45,248 nucleotides of DNA from Legionella fairfieldensis ATCC 49588. Lineage in GTDB: Bacteria; Pseudomonadota; Gammaproteobacteria; Legionellales; Legionellaceae. The stretch's first letter is position 1, and each line of letters begins with the position of its first letter. The DNA lies in assembly GCF_000621525.1 (NCBI RefSeq), contig NZ_KK211299.1, forward strand, positions 113,423 to 158,670. Direction: 5' to 3'. Made by a program: the position numbers and the translations under genes. Under the pieces are notes generated by a model. That model saw only the letters and a list, made by a program, of their open reading frames with translations, was not told the origin of the DNA and did not search any database. This document shows positions 34,289 through 43,029 of this stretch, one piece after another.

Positions 34289-36220
34289 ATGAATACACAG
34301 GAATTCCTGTCAGGTTACACAAAACGCTTCGTTGACAATAAGGCTGAAGAAATGAGCCTTGATGAATATCTTGAACTGTGTCGCACGGACCCTTCCGCGT
34401 ATGCCAACCCGGCTGAGCGTTTATTAATGGCTATCGGGGAACCTGAGATGATTGATACGCGACACGAACCCGTTTTATCGCGTCTTTTCTCAAACAAAAT
34501 TATTCCTCGTTATACTGTTTTCAAAGAATTTTTCGGGCTTGAAGAACCTATTGAACAAATTGTTGGTTTTTTAAAACACGCAGCCCAAGGTCTGGAAGAA
34601 ACAAAACAGGTGCTTTACTTGTTAGGACCAGTTGGGGGAGGTAAATCATCGCTGGCAGAAAAATTAAAAGATCTGATGGAAAAGGTTCCTTTTTATGCAA
34701 TCAAAGGATCGCCGGTATTTGATTCACCGCTTTCATTATTTGATCCAGAAGAAGATGGTGATCTTCTTCTGGAACGTTTCGGCATCCCTAAACGTCATTT
34801 GCGCTATGTCATGTCTCCCTGGGCTATTAAACGGTTACAGGAATTCAATGGTGACATTAGCCAATTTCGGGTTATTAAGGTCAAACCTTCCCGAATGAAG
34901 CAAATTGCTGTTGCCAAAACAGAGCCTGGTGATGAAAATAACCAGGATATTTCATCGCTGGTAGGCAAGGTTGATATCCGCAAACTGGAGGAATTTTCAC
35001 AGGATGATCCTGATGCATACAGTTATTCTGGCGGCCTGTGTCGTGCCAACCGCGGATTACTCGAATTCGTTGAAATGTTTAAAGCGCCTATCAAAGTGCT
35101 CCATCCGTTATTAACGGCAACACAGGAGGGGAACTATAACGCGACCGAAGGTTTATCCGCCTTGCCTTTTGAAGGGATTATTGTCGCACACTCCAATGAA
35201 TCAGAATGGCAGACTTTTCGCAATAATAAAAACAATGAAGCATTCATCGATCGTATTAATATCGTTAAAGTGCCTTACTGTCTGCGTGTGTCCGAGGAGT
35301 TGCGTATCTATCAGAAACTGCTTGATAACAGCTCGCTTAAGGATGCCCCTTGCGCCCCCGGCACGTTGGAAATGCTGGCTCAGTTTTCAGTATTAACTCG
35401 CTTGAAAGAACCACAAAATTCCAGTATTTATTCAAAAATGCGCGTTTATAATGGTGAATCTTTAAAAGATACTGACCCTAAAGCAAAATCGTATCAGGAA
35501 TATCGTGATTTTGCCGGCGTTGATGAAGGGATGAGTGGTATTTCTACCCGTTTTGCCTTTAAGATTTTATCAAAAGTATTTAATTTTGATCACTCTGAAG
35601 TCGCCGCTAATCCCGTCCATCTGCTGTATGTTCTTGAGCGGCAGATTGAGCAGGAACAATTTCCTCAGGAACTTCATGAAAAATATCTCACTTTTCTCAA
35701 AGAACATTTGACTTCGAAATACGTCGAGCTAATCGGGAAGGAAATTCAGACTGCGTATCTGGAGTCGTATTCAGAATACGGACAAAATATATTTGATCGT
35801 TATATTACCTATGCTGATTTTTGGATTCAGGATCAAGATTATCGCGATCCCGATACTGGTGAAATCTTCGACCGCGGTTCACTCAATCTGGAACTTGAAA
35901 AAATAGAAAAACCAGCAGGAATTTCCAATCCCAAGGATTTCCGTAATGAGGTTGTTAACTTTGTACTGAGAGCCAGAGCTAATAACCAGGGGAAAAATCC
36001 AGTCTGGAATAGCTATGAAAAATTAAAATCAGTGATTGAGAAAAAAATGTTTACTAATACGGAAGATCTGTTGCCTGTTATTTCTTTCAATGCGAAAGCA
36101 TCTGAAGATGACAAGAAAAAACATGAAGAATTTATCTCTCGTATGATAGAAAAAGGTTATACAAGAAAACAGGTTCGTTTGTTGTGTGAATGGTACTTAC
36201 GAGTAAGAAAATCGCAATAA
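34289..36220 (+). CDS. prkA: PrkA-family serine protein kinase (YeaG)
   Basis: This 643-aa protein has an N-terminal AAA-type ATPase domain (PrkA AAA) with Walker A LLGPVGGGKSSLAEKL near residue 110-125 and a C-terminal PrkA kinase-like domain. High similarity in layout to E. coli YeaG is clear from length and motifs such as GGLCRANRGLLEFVEMFKAP. It heads the conserved prkA-yeaH-spoVR cluster, linked in enterobacteria to stationary-phase and nitrogen-starvation survival. AAAGGGG lies just before the ATG. Confidence 0.95.
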   Translation: MNTQEFLSGYTKRFVDNKAEEMSLDEYLELCRTDPSAYANPAERLLMAIGEPEMIDTRHEPVLSRLFSNKIIPRYTVFKEFFGLEEPIEQIVGFLKHAAQGLEETKQVLYLLGPVGGGKSSLAEKLKDLMEKVPFYAIKGSPVFDSPLSLFDPEEDGDLLLERFGIPKRHLRYVMSPWAIKRLQEFNGDISQFRVIKVKPSRMKQIAVAKTEPGDENNQDISSLVGKVDIRKLEEFSQDDPDAYSYSGGLCRANRGLLEFVEMFKAPIKVLHPLLTATQEGNYNATEGLSALPFEGIIVAHSNESEWQTFRNNKNNEAFIDRINIVKVPYCLRVSEELRIYQKLLDNSSLKDAPCAPGTLEMLAQFSVLTRLKEPQNSSIYSKMRVYNGESLKDTDPKAKSYQEYRDFAGVDEGMSGISTRFAFKILSKVFNFDHSEVAANPVHLLYVLERQIEQEQFPQELHEKYLTFLKEHLTSKYVELIGKEIQTAYLESYSEYGQNIFDRYITYADFWIQDQDYRDPDTGEIFDRGSLNLELEKIEKPAGISNPKDFRNEVVNFVLRARANNQGKNPVWNSYEKLKSVIEKKMFTNTEDLLPVISFNAKASEDDKKKHEEFISRMIEKGYTRKQVRLLCEWYLRVRKSQ

Positions 36221-36320
36221 AAGTAACCTGGTTGAATTGGCGGCTTGGAGGCAGACCTGCATCAATACTAATTTGGGGGTTCTTAAGCCGCATTTAATGC
36301 CGCACTAAAAAGGATTGTTT

Positions 36321-37586
36321 ATGTCGCAATTGATAGATAGACGCCTAAATGCGGGTAAAAAAAGTACAGTTAATCGTCAACGCTTTTTGCGTCGCTATAA
36401 AAATCAAATTAAACGTGCTGTCTCTGAGGCTGTTGGAAAGCGCAGTATCACCGAGATTGACCAAGGTGAACAGATAACCATTCCAGCTAAAGATATTTCT
36501 GAGCCTCGATTTCATAGAGGCCGGGGAGGGCACATAGAACAAGTTCTCCCGGGCAATGAAGAATTTGTTAGGGGCGATCGCATTAAACGTCCGGGTCAGG
36601 CTGAGGGCGGTAGCGGTGATGGGCAAGCCAGTAATAGCGGCGAGGGTGAAGATGATTTTGTGTTTCAACTATCACGTGAGGAGTTTCTGGAATTATATTT
36701 TGAGGATTTGGAACTGCCCGATCTCGTTAAAAAAGAGTTGGCTCGCTTAACAACATTCAAGACGGTGCGCATGGGCGTTAGCAGCAGCGGTATCCCTGCC
36801 AATATCAATGTCATTCGTTCCATGCGCCAGGCAACTGGCAGACGTATGGCTTTAGCATCGCCTTACAAGCGCCAATTGCATGAAGCGGAAGAGGAATTAG
36901 CCAGACTGGAGAAAACAACTGCGCCAGATCAAGTAGAGTTATTACGCTTGCAACGTGATATTGTTTTTTTAAAAAAGAAAATAAATGCCGTACCTTTTAT
37001 TGATACGATTGATTTGCGTTATAATAATCGAATTCGCATCGCTGCCCCCTCAACGCAGGCGGTAATGTTCTGCATTATGGATGTTTCTGGCTCGATGGAT
37101 GAAGCTAAAAAAGACATTGCCAAACGTTTTTTTATCTTGCTTTATTTGTTCCTTACCAAAAATTACGAAAAAATAGAGCTTGTTTTTATTCGTCATCATA
37201 CTTCGGCAAAAGAAGTCAATGAAGAAGAATTTTTTTATTCCCGCGAAACGGGAGGTACTGTTGTTTCGAGTGCGCTGGAATTATTAAATAATATTATCCA
37301 GGCTCGTTATCCGGTATCGTCCTGGAATATTTACGTAGCCCAAGCTTCGGATGGTGACAACTGGAACGCAGATTCTCCCTATTGTCAGGAGCTGTTACAA
37401 GAAAAAATTATGCCTCTACTGCAATATTTCGCCTATATTGAAATCATGCCCCGCCACCATCAAAGTCTTTGGGAAGTTTATCAGCAGATAAAGGCTGGCT
37501 ATCCTAATTTCGCCATGGAAAACATTGATAATGTGGCCGATATTTATCCTGTCTTTCGTGAGTTATTCAAAAGGAAAACAGCATGA
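36321..37586 (+). CDS. yeaH: YeaH/YhbH family DUF444 protein
   Basis: This 421-aa protein has the DUF444 layout: a basic N-terminus (IDRRLNAGKKSTVNRQRFLR), a Gly-rich linker near 90-110 and a von Willebrand-A-like domain with a MIDAS motif in MDVSGSMDE at about residue 253. It is the second member of the prkA cluster and is thought to work with the kinase; biochemical role is unknown. ATG 36321 with AAGGA upstream is chosen over the TTG two codons earlier. It overlaps spoVR by ATGA. Confidence 0.93.
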   Translation: MSQLIDRRLNAGKKSTVNRQRFLRRYKNQIKRAVSEAVGKRSITEIDQGEQITIPAKDISEPRFHRGRGGHIEQVLPGNEEFVRGDRIKRPGQAEGGSGDGQASNSGEGEDDFVFQLSREEFLELYFEDLELPDLVKKELARLTTFKTVRMGVSSSGIPANINVIRSMRQATGRRMALASPYKRQLHEAEEELARLEKTTAPDQVELLRLQRDIVFLKKKINAVPFIDTIDLRYNNRIRIAAPSTQAVMFCIMDVSGSMDEAKKDIAKRFFILLYLFLTKNYEKIELVFIRHHTSAKEVNEEEFFYSRETGGTVVSSALELLNNIIQARYPVSSWNIYVAQASDGDNWNADSPYCQELLQEKIMPLLQYFAYIEIMPRHHQSLWEVYQQIKAGYPNFAMENIDNVADIYPVFRELFKRKTA

Positions 37587-39121
37587 AAAAGAAAAAGCCT
37601 TTATCCACAGGTGCTGAGTGGACCTTTGAACTGATTCAAGACTACGATAGAGAAATTTCCCGCCTGGCGAAGGATTTTAAATTAGATACTTACCCTAATC
37701 AGATTGAAATCATTTCCGCTGAACAAATGATGGACGCTTACGCGTCAGTGGGTATGCCGATAGGTTATCATCACTGGTCTTTTGGTAAACATTTTGTTGG
37801 TGTTGAGAAAAGCTATCAACGTGGCCACATGGGACTGGCTTATGAACTGGTTATTAATTCCAATCCCTGCATCTCCTACTTGATGGAAGAAAATACCATG
37901 GCCATGCAAGCCCTTGTTATCGCTCATGCCTGCTATGGTCATAATTCCTTTTTTAAAAACAATTATCTTTTTAAAATGTGGACTTCAGCGGATGCCATTA
38001 TTGATTATCTGGTATTTGCCAGACATTATATTAGTGAGTGTGAACAACGCTATGGTATTGATGAAGTAGAGGCTACGCTTGACGCTTGTCATGCATTAAT
38101 GAATTATGGGGTGGATCGCTATAAGCACCCTCCAACCCTGTCTATTCAGGAAGAGAAAATTCGCCAGCAAAATCGGGAAATTTATTTGCAATCACAGGTG
38201 AATGAATTATGGCGAACTATACCCCAGGGTAAACACAGGGACGAAAATGGATTGAAAAAACGTTTTCCTGAAGACCCACAGGAAAATATTCTTTATTTTA
38301 TTGAAAAAAATGCGCCTCTCCTGGAATCCTGGCAGCGTGAAATCATTCGAATTGTACGAAAAATTGCACAATATTTTTATCCGCAAGGTCAAACCAAAGT
38401 CATGAATGAAGGATGGGCGTGCTTTTGGCATTATACCCTTTTGCATGCGCTTTATGATGAAGGGTTTGTTACGGATGAATTTATGCTGGAAGTGTTACAA
38501 AATCACACGAATGTGATTATGCAACCCGCTTTCAACAGTCCTTACTTTAATGGAATTAATCCCTACACGCTTGGTTATCACATGATGCAGGATATTAAGC
38601 GTATTTGTGAAAATCCCACTGACGAGGATAAACGCTGGTTCCCTTATCTGGCAAATAACGACTGGCTCACCAGTCTGGATCTGGCCATGCGCAATTTTAA
38701 AGATGAAAGTTTTATCGCCCAATATTTATCACCTCGTTTAATCCGGGATCTTAAATTATTTTGTATTATTGACGATGACAGGCATCCTGATTTAGTGATT
38801 AATGCTATTCACGATGAACAGGGGTACAAGACAATTCGTGAGGCGTTGTCAAAGCAATATAATCTGGGTTTTTTAGAACCGGACATTCAAATATATTCCG
38901 TGGATATAGAAGGCGATCGGTCCCTTACTCTGCAATATGTTCAGCAAAATCATGTGCCTTTAGGAGAGAACACCGAAGAAGTACTTAAGCATTTATACAC
39001 ATTATGGAAGTTTCCAGTCGTTTTGCAAACAGTAGATCCTCAAGGACAAATTACCAGGGAGTATCATTGCCCTCCTCGTCCTCCAATGAATAAAGATAGC
39101 AGTGAAGAAAAAAAGCGTTAA
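37583..39121 (+). CDS. SpoVR family protein (YcgB)
   Basis: This 512-aa protein matches the SpoVR/YcgB family in length and motifs (YPNQIEIISAEQMMDAYASV, YGHNSFFKNNYLF, MNEGWACFWHYTLLH). SpoVR is needed for spore cortex formation in Bacillus; in gammaproteobacteria it is part of the prkA-yeaH-spoVR stress cluster and has no spore role. The mechanism is unknown. Its ATG overlaps the yeaH stop. The conserved His/Glu/Cys-containing segments could bind metal, but this is not shown. Confidence 0.94.
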   Translation: MKKKKPLSTGAEWTFELIQDYDREISRLAKDFKLDTYPNQIEIISAEQMMDAYASVGMPIGYHHWSFGKHFVGVEKSYQRGHMGLAYELVINSNPCISYLMEENTMAMQALVIAHACYGHNSFFKNNYLFKMWTSADAIIDYLVFARHYISECEQRYGIDEVEATLDACHALMNYGVDRYKHPPTLSIQEEKIRQQNREIYLQSQVNELWRTIPQGKHRDENGLKKRFPEDPQENILYFIEKNAPLLESWQREIIRIVRKIAQYFYPQGQTKVMNEGWACFWHYTLLHALYDEGFVTDEFMLEVLQNHTNVIMQPAFNSPYFNGINPYTLGYHMMQDIKRICENPTDEDKRWFPYLANNDWLTSLDLAMRNFKDESFIAQYLSPRLIRDLKLFCIIDDDRHPDLVINAIHDEQGYKTIREALSKQYNLGFLEPDIQIYSVDIEGDRSLTLQYVQQNHVPLGENTEEVLKHLYTLWKFPVVLQTVDPQGQITREYHCPPRPPMNKDSSEEKKR

Positions 39122-39226
39122 AAGTTTGCTAACTGTGTTTATCCTGTTTTGTGTATTATATCGGCATATTTTTCAAAATCTAACCTGAAAATCCAGTAAC
39201 CCAATATACTTTTTAAAGGGAAAATT

Positions 39227-39358
39227 ATGCCTTCATTACCAGAAACAATCATTAATTATCAAGAAAACAGAAATAAGCTCGATGAAACAAACAAAGAAAA
39301 TCAGCTTAGAAATCAAGAAACTGGAAAAGAAGAAAAGAAAGGATTCAAGACTCTTTAG
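39227..39358 (+). CDS. Possible 43-aa charged microprotein
   Basis: The frame ATG 39227 to TAG 39358 has AAAGGG six bases upstream and encodes a short peptide starting MPSLPETIINYQENRNK. It is rich in Glu, Lys, Asn and Gln and probably helical or disordered. It lies 105 bp after spoVR, in its own position before a hairpin at 39382-39402. It could be a real small protein or a remnant of a larger gene; no homologue is recognised. Confidence 0.45.
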   Translation: MPSLPETIINYQENRNKLDETNKENQLRNQETGKEEKKGFKTL

Positions 39359-39381
39359 TTTTTTCAAAAAAGTGTGAACCA

Positions 39382-39402
39382 CCAGACCGCTATGCGGTCT
39401 GG
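39382..39402. terminator. Nine-bp perfect hairpin between convergent ends
   Basis: CCAGACCGC (39382-39390) pairs with GCGGTCTGG (39394-39402) around a three-base loop. On the minus strand a T-run follows about 13 nt later (complement of 39362-39370), so it could terminate the long secreted-protein gene; no T-run follows on the plus strand. Confidence 0.5.
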
Positions 39403-39418
39403 GTAAGAGATCAATGGG

Positions 39419-41734
39419 TTAATAGATTAGGCTTCTGACACAACGAACACCCCGTTGATTTCTCTTATTGAAGAGGCCCTGAGAGCTGTTAACACCGGAG
39501 GTGAAGTACTGAACCCACGCATCGGTAGAGGGACCTGCAGAATGCTCAGTGGAACTCCAGTAGTTGCCATTAGGGGTTGCTTGAAGACCCGCCAGGTCAA
39601 ACAGGCTGGTTTGTACATTTTGCAACGTGGGGGTGGCTGAAGTGCCACAACCACTACCTTGAGTATTCATGTCATATCCCATCTCACAAATGGCGGGCAG
39701 ATACCAGTCAGAATACCCACTGATTAATTGCGTACATAATCCTGCGGCGTAGTAAGTGATGGTGGTTGGTCCGGGATCTGCAGTAAAGAGAGGAGTACCT
39801 CCATTTGCCGTGGTATTGTTGGTAACAAATTGGTTATAAAAGGTCACGATGTTATTGGTATTGCAAGAACCGTCTGATATTCCATCGCATTGGGCAAAAT
39901 CAGCAGCGGTAAAAGGATTGGGATTGGTATAGGTCGTTGAAAAAAAGGAAGCAAAATCGGCGTAAGTGGGGGAGCCAAGGGAGGATGTGGAGGTTCGATC
40001 AACCCCAGGAATCATATCCCAGCTTACATCAACATTGTTCATCCCACCGCTTCCGCCACCAATACCTCCATTTGAACTCCAGACAATCCCATCCGGAGGA
40101 TAAACAGCGATCTGGTCTGTTGTTGTGAAGACTTTCCCACCCACGCTGTCAGTATTGGGAGCTGTGTCATCAAAAGCAAAGACATAACCGCCCTGATAAA
40201 TACAGCCATAGCTTAAGATGACTACATCAATCGATACGGTCGTTGCGTTGTCAGCGCTGACCTCAACTGCGCCGGGCACAGGCGCTGTTCCACTTGAGCA
40301 GGGATTGGTACCATCGGAGGTGGCTGTGGCGCCGGGGGTAATGGTAATTGTGCAACTGCTGCCTGCTGCCAGTGTACTTCCACAGGTGGTGGTGTTTGAG
40401 GTTCCTGCGGGCCAAGTCGGTGGAGCGACCGATAAGTTCACCGCTGGATTAGTGCCTGTGTTGGTAATCGTAATCACGCGGGCAAGCCCGGAAGAAGGTG
40501 TTCCAGTGATTCCGTATTCTGTAAACCCTGTGACGCTTAGCGCTAATTGACTTACGCTTGTGCTCAGCGCGGTCGGATCCGGGGTACAGTTGACACTAAC
40601 ATTGGTAACATTCCCCGCACCCATCGTACCGCTGCCATTGGTGACCGTACAGGTTTGACCTGGTGGCTGCGTTAATACCGTCACATTATAGGGCGCACCC
40701 TGAGCCACGGTTGAAGTAAAAGTAAACGCCCCGTCACTACTCAGGGATAAATTATCCGCGCCATTGTTTTGGAGCACAACGGTTCCGGAGGATAAACCGG
40801 ATAAAGTGCCTCCCACCGTGTAAGCATTGACGGAACATTGCACTTGTACAGTGGTGATATTAGAGCCACCTGCGGTACCACTGCCGCCGGTTACTGTACA
40901 GGTTTGTGTTGCGGGCTGTGTCAGAATCGTCACATTGTAGGTTGCCCCTTGAGCAATGGGTGTGGGAAAGGTAAAGGCCCCGTTGCTGTTGACGGTCAGG
41001 GTATCGCCGCCATTATTTTGCAGCACCACTGATTCTGATACCGCCAGCCCGGCAACATTTCCCCCTACGGTGCGGGTATTTGTGGAGCAATTCACGGTCA
41101 CGTTGGTGACATTGGCATTAATGAGGATACCGCTGCCATTGGTTACGGTACAGGTTTGAGTGGCAGGTTGACTTTGCACCGTGACTGAATAAGTACTTCC
41201 CGGAGGGAGCGCGCTTGAAAAGGTAAAGGTTCCGTCTGCATTCAAGGTCAGTGCATCACTCCCATTATTTGCAAGCACTAAAGTCCCTAAAAGACCAAAG
41301 ACAGAGCCCCCTACGGTATAATTGGCTCCTTTGATAATATGTAAGATGTCAGGGCGGCCTGGCTGATAACATTGGTTGGGATTGCCATGCTCGCACACGG
41401 CAGGGCCGCCCAGAATATCCCCTTTCAAGGTGTTACCGTTAATGAATAAACTTAAAATACAGGATTGCTGGTAGCCTAAAACAAAAAGACTGGCGCAGTG
41501 ACCTGGCGTTGTTACCTGGGTCACTCCGGGTATGTTTTTCATCACCAGCGTATGTGGCCTTCTGGATTGATTGGTCACTTGATAGCTTACCGTAGCGGTA
41601 GCGTCTGCTTCCACCGTGAGATTTGTCGGAGTTAATGGGGTAAATGTCCACAAGGGCATGCCTGCGTGCGCGAAAGCCATGGCCAATGCCAGCCATGCGC
41701 CAGTCATTATTCTCATAATCTGTCTACTGTTCAT
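39419..41734 (-). CDS. Secreted multi-repeat protein with DUF1566 (Lcl-type) C-terminal domain
   Basis: This 771-aa protein has a signal peptide (1-24, ending AHA-G), an N-terminal immunoglobulin-like domain (about 30-135), and three tandem ~80-residue repeats at 140-216, 222-300 and 306-383. Each repeat has a TVGG start, LxNNG, DGxFTF, QTCTV and a closing VxC. A choice-of-anchor/ASPM-like beta domain follows (about 388-505), then a DUF1566 domain (510-771; SGYSDWYLPAICEMGYD, YWSSTEH, GVRCVR). The last is the fold at the end of Legionella collagen-like protein Lcl, a surface adhesin, but the collagen repeats are absent. Two Cys per repeat could form a disulfide. A surface or secreted adhesin is inferred. 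The gene is GC-richer than its surroundings. Confidence 0.82.
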   Translation of the reverse strand: MNSRQIMRIMTGAWLALAMAFAHAGMPLWTFTPLTPTNLTVEADATATVSYQVTNQSRRPHTLVMKNIPGVTQVTTPGHCASLFVLGYQQSCILSLFINGNTLKGDILGGPAVCEHGNPNQCYQPGRPDILHIIKGANYTVGGSVFGLLGTLVLANNGSDALTLNADGTFTFSSALPPGSTYSVTVQSQPATQTCTVTNGSGILINANVTNVTVNCSTNTRTVGGNVAGLAVSESVVLQNNGGDTLTVNSNGAFTFPTPIAQGATYNVTILTQPATQTCTVTGGSGTAGGSNITTVQVQCSVNAYTVGGTLSGLSSGTVVLQNNGADNLSLSSDGAFTFTSTVAQGAPYNVTVLTQPPGQTCTVTNGSGTMGAGNVTNVSVNCTPDPTALSTSVSQLALSVTGFTEYGITGTPSSGLARVITITNTGTNPAVNLSVAPPTWPAGTSNTTTCGSTLAAGSSCTITITPGATATSDGTNPCSSGTAPVPGAVEVSADNATTVSIDVVILSYGCIYQGGYVFAFDDTAPNTDSVGGKVFTTTDQIAVYPPDGIVWSSNGGIGGGSGGMNNVDVSWDMIPGVDRTSTSSLGSPTYADFASFFSTTYTNPNPFTAADFAQCDGISDGSCNTNNIVTFYNQFVTNNTTANGGTPLFTADPGPTTITYYAAGLCTQLISGYSDWYLPAICEMGYDMNTQGSGCGTSATPTLQNVQTSLFDLAGLQATPNGNYWSSTEHSAGPSTDAWVQYFTSGVNSSQGLFNKRNQRGVRCVRSLIY
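40586..41317 (-). repeat. Three tandem ~240-bp coding repeats
   Basis: Units at about 41317-41087, 41071-40835 and 40819-40586 (minus strand) encode the three homologous modules of the secreted protein. Similarity at protein level is strong in the motif positions; the units are diverged enough not to be recent duplications. Recombination could change copy number. Confidence 0.8.
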
Positions 41735-41862
41735 CAGGTGTCCTTATGCAATGTAAGTAAGAGTAAACCACACCTCAGAGGTGTCGGGGTATGGAGGATT
41801 GCTCGTGACGAGAGAAAAAATGCGATGCTTCATAAGTGCTCCTACAAAGTAAAAACGAAATT

Positions 41863-42069
41863 ATGGAAAAAAAGCAGCCAGCCATAATCTTGAATAATGA
41901 GGAAAGGGATGCAACACGCACCGTAAGTTTTAGACAACTCAAAAAAAGAAAACAGAACTGGAAACAAAGAAACCAAAATCGAACAAAATCCGGTATGGGT
42001 TGGCAGCTCCGGGCAATAGCTCTGTTATTGCCTCTTACAAGCAGTCCCTTTTTAATAGCTGATAGATAA
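41863..42069 (+). CDS. Doubtful 68-aa ORF
   Basis: The frame starts MEKKQPAIILNNEERDATRT, continues with a strongly basic stretch and ends in a short hydrophobic segment (IALLLPLTSSPFLIA). There is no clear ribosome site or homologue. It could be a small membrane peptide, a gene remnant or chance; listed for completeness. Confidence 0.2.
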   Translation: MEKKQPAIILNNEERDATRTVSFRQLKKRKQNWKQRNQNRTKSGMGWQLRAIALLLPLTSSPFLIADR

Positions 42070-42290
42070 TTCATTCCTTGCCTCAGCAATCCTGCATATT
42101 GTTATTTGGTGCGATTTGACATCAATAAACTCTCAAAAATTATCATAATTTGTTGATGTTTAAAATCAAAATATTCTTTTTTATTTGAACTTGGCCTCGT
42201 TAACGTTTTCTTTGTCGCGAGGGAGATATCGTTTCATGATACTCAACTTGTCTGAAAAAGTTACCTTGATTAAACCTACGTGTTTTGAAT

Positions 42291-42323
42291 AGCGAGCGTA
42301 GGCTGGGCTTCACAGCCTAGCCT
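42291..42323 (+). repeat. Short dispersed repeat, left copy
   Basis: The sequence starts AGCGAGCGTAGGCTGGGCTT and contains a hairpin TAGGCT/AGCCTA (42299-42304 with 42313-42318). A second copy of the first 20 bases with one mismatch lies at 42933-42952 in the same orientation. The two flank the toxin-antitoxin genes. Confidence 0.65.
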
Positions 42324-42350
42324 ATTAACTAATTCAATAGATAATTGAAA

Positions 42351-42605
42351 TTAATAGTGATATCGGCATTGGACAATATAAAGAGCCTTATCAGTCGGTT
42401 TGTAAATAATTCGATGTTCTCTATCAATTCGTCGCGACCAATAACCCGACCAATGATGTTTTAAAGGTTCCGGGTCACCTATTCCATCAAAGGGATTTCG
42501 TTGAATATCTTTTATAAGTGCATTAATTCGTTTAATGATTTTTTTATCAGTTGCCTGCCAGTAAAGATAATCATCCCAGGCATTTTCAGCCCATGATAAA
42601 ATCAT
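42351..42605 (-). CDS. yoeB: YoeB-family toxin (Txe/YoeB mRNA endonuclease)
   Basis: This 84-aa protein is the same length as E. coli YoeB and has all the known catalytic residues at the same numbers: Glu46, Arg65, His83 and Tyr84 (C-terminus CRYHY). YoeB cleaves mRNA at the ribosomal A site. It is translated from an ATGA overlap with the antitoxin stop, as in typical yefM-yoeB operons. It appears intact and functional. Confidence 0.95.
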   Translation of the reverse strand: MILSWAENAWDDYLYWQATDKKIIKRINALIKDIQRNPFDGIGDPEPLKHHWSGYWSRRIDREHRIIYKPTDKALYIVQCRYHY

Positions 42606-42856
42606 TCTTCAATGATTCCATGTTTTTGGGTTTTTCCAGCTTCGACTTCAGCTATTGCTTGACTTAAACGCTCTGCATTTTTCGGGCTTGTCATTAAGTA
42701 AGCTGTTTCTTCGTAAGATTTAAAATCTTCCAGGGACATAATGACTGCCGGTTTTCCATTTTGTCTGGTGATGAGAATAGAAACATGATCTTCATTTACT
42801 TTATCAAGAGTGCTTGCCAAATTATTTCTTAAAGCGGAGTAACTTAAAACTTCCAT
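42602..42856 (-). CDS. yefM: YefM/Phd-family antitoxin
   Basis: This 84-aa antitoxin has the Phd/YefM N-terminal DNA-binding fold (MEVLSYSALRNNLASTLDKV), the motif ITRQNGKPAVIMSLEDFKSYEETAYLM and an acidic C-terminal tail that neutralises the toxin. ATG 42856 is the proper start; the frame extends upstream to 42964 but would add 36 residues through the operator. Autorepression with the toxin via a palindrome upstream is expected. Confidence 0.94.
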   Translation of the reverse strand: MEVLSYSALRNNLASTLDKVNEDHVSILITRQNGKPAVIMSLEDFKSYEETAYLMTSPKNAERLSQAIAEVEAGKTQKHGIIEE

Positions 42857-42889
42857 AATAATTCCCTGGTAATAATTGTACTTAATATG

Positions 42890-42899
42890 GTACATGTAC
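42890..42899. promoter_or_regulatory. Candidate yefM-yoeB operator palindrome
   Basis: The 10-bp perfect palindrome GTACATGTAC lies 33 bp before the antitoxin start; a related GTAC half-site (GTACTT) is at 42878-42883. E. coli YefM binds palindromes with TGTACA cores, and this sequence contains the overlapping TACATGTA. Binding is inferred. Confidence 0.5.
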
Positions 42900-42932
42900 T
42901 TATAATTGTTCGCAAGCTTAATTGGAGTATAA

Positions 42933-42952
42933 AGCGAGCGTAGGCTGGACTT
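42933..42952 (+). repeat. Short dispersed repeat, right copy
   Basis: The 20-base core of the 42291 repeat recurs here with one mismatch (GGAC for GGGC) and then diverges. Same orientation as the left copy, 642 bp apart, so the toxin-antitoxin operon sits between direct repeats. Confidence 0.6.
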
Positions 42953-43029
42953 TTCAGCTCTCAATAGCCGCTATATGGCAAACTCGAGTAAAAATGGGGA
43001 GATTACCTCACCGCCTGCATAGATTATGA

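Larger units (their letters stand above)
41735..42350. other. 616-bp region without a secure gene
   Basis: Between the secreted protein and the toxin gene there is no convincing coding sequence. A plus-strand frame 41863-42069 (68 aa, Lys/Arg/Gln-rich then hydrophobic) has only a weak ribosome site. A minus-strand hydrophobic frame 41775-42089 overlaps it. The right part contains a 7-bp inverted repeat (ACATCAA/TTGATGT near 42118 and 42153) and the short dispersed repeat at 42291-42323. Confidence 0.5.

Noticed and set aside
40218-40550. 110-aa plus-strand frame rich in Val/Pro/Ala
   Set aside because: It is antisense to the secreted repeat protein, whose signal peptide and domains clearly mark the real frame; the bias is a shadow of that gene.
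41775-42089. 104-aa hydrophobic minus-strand frame
   Set aside because: Phe/Leu/Cys-rich translation is what A-rich plus-strand sequence gives; no ribosome site, and it conflicts with the opposite frame.
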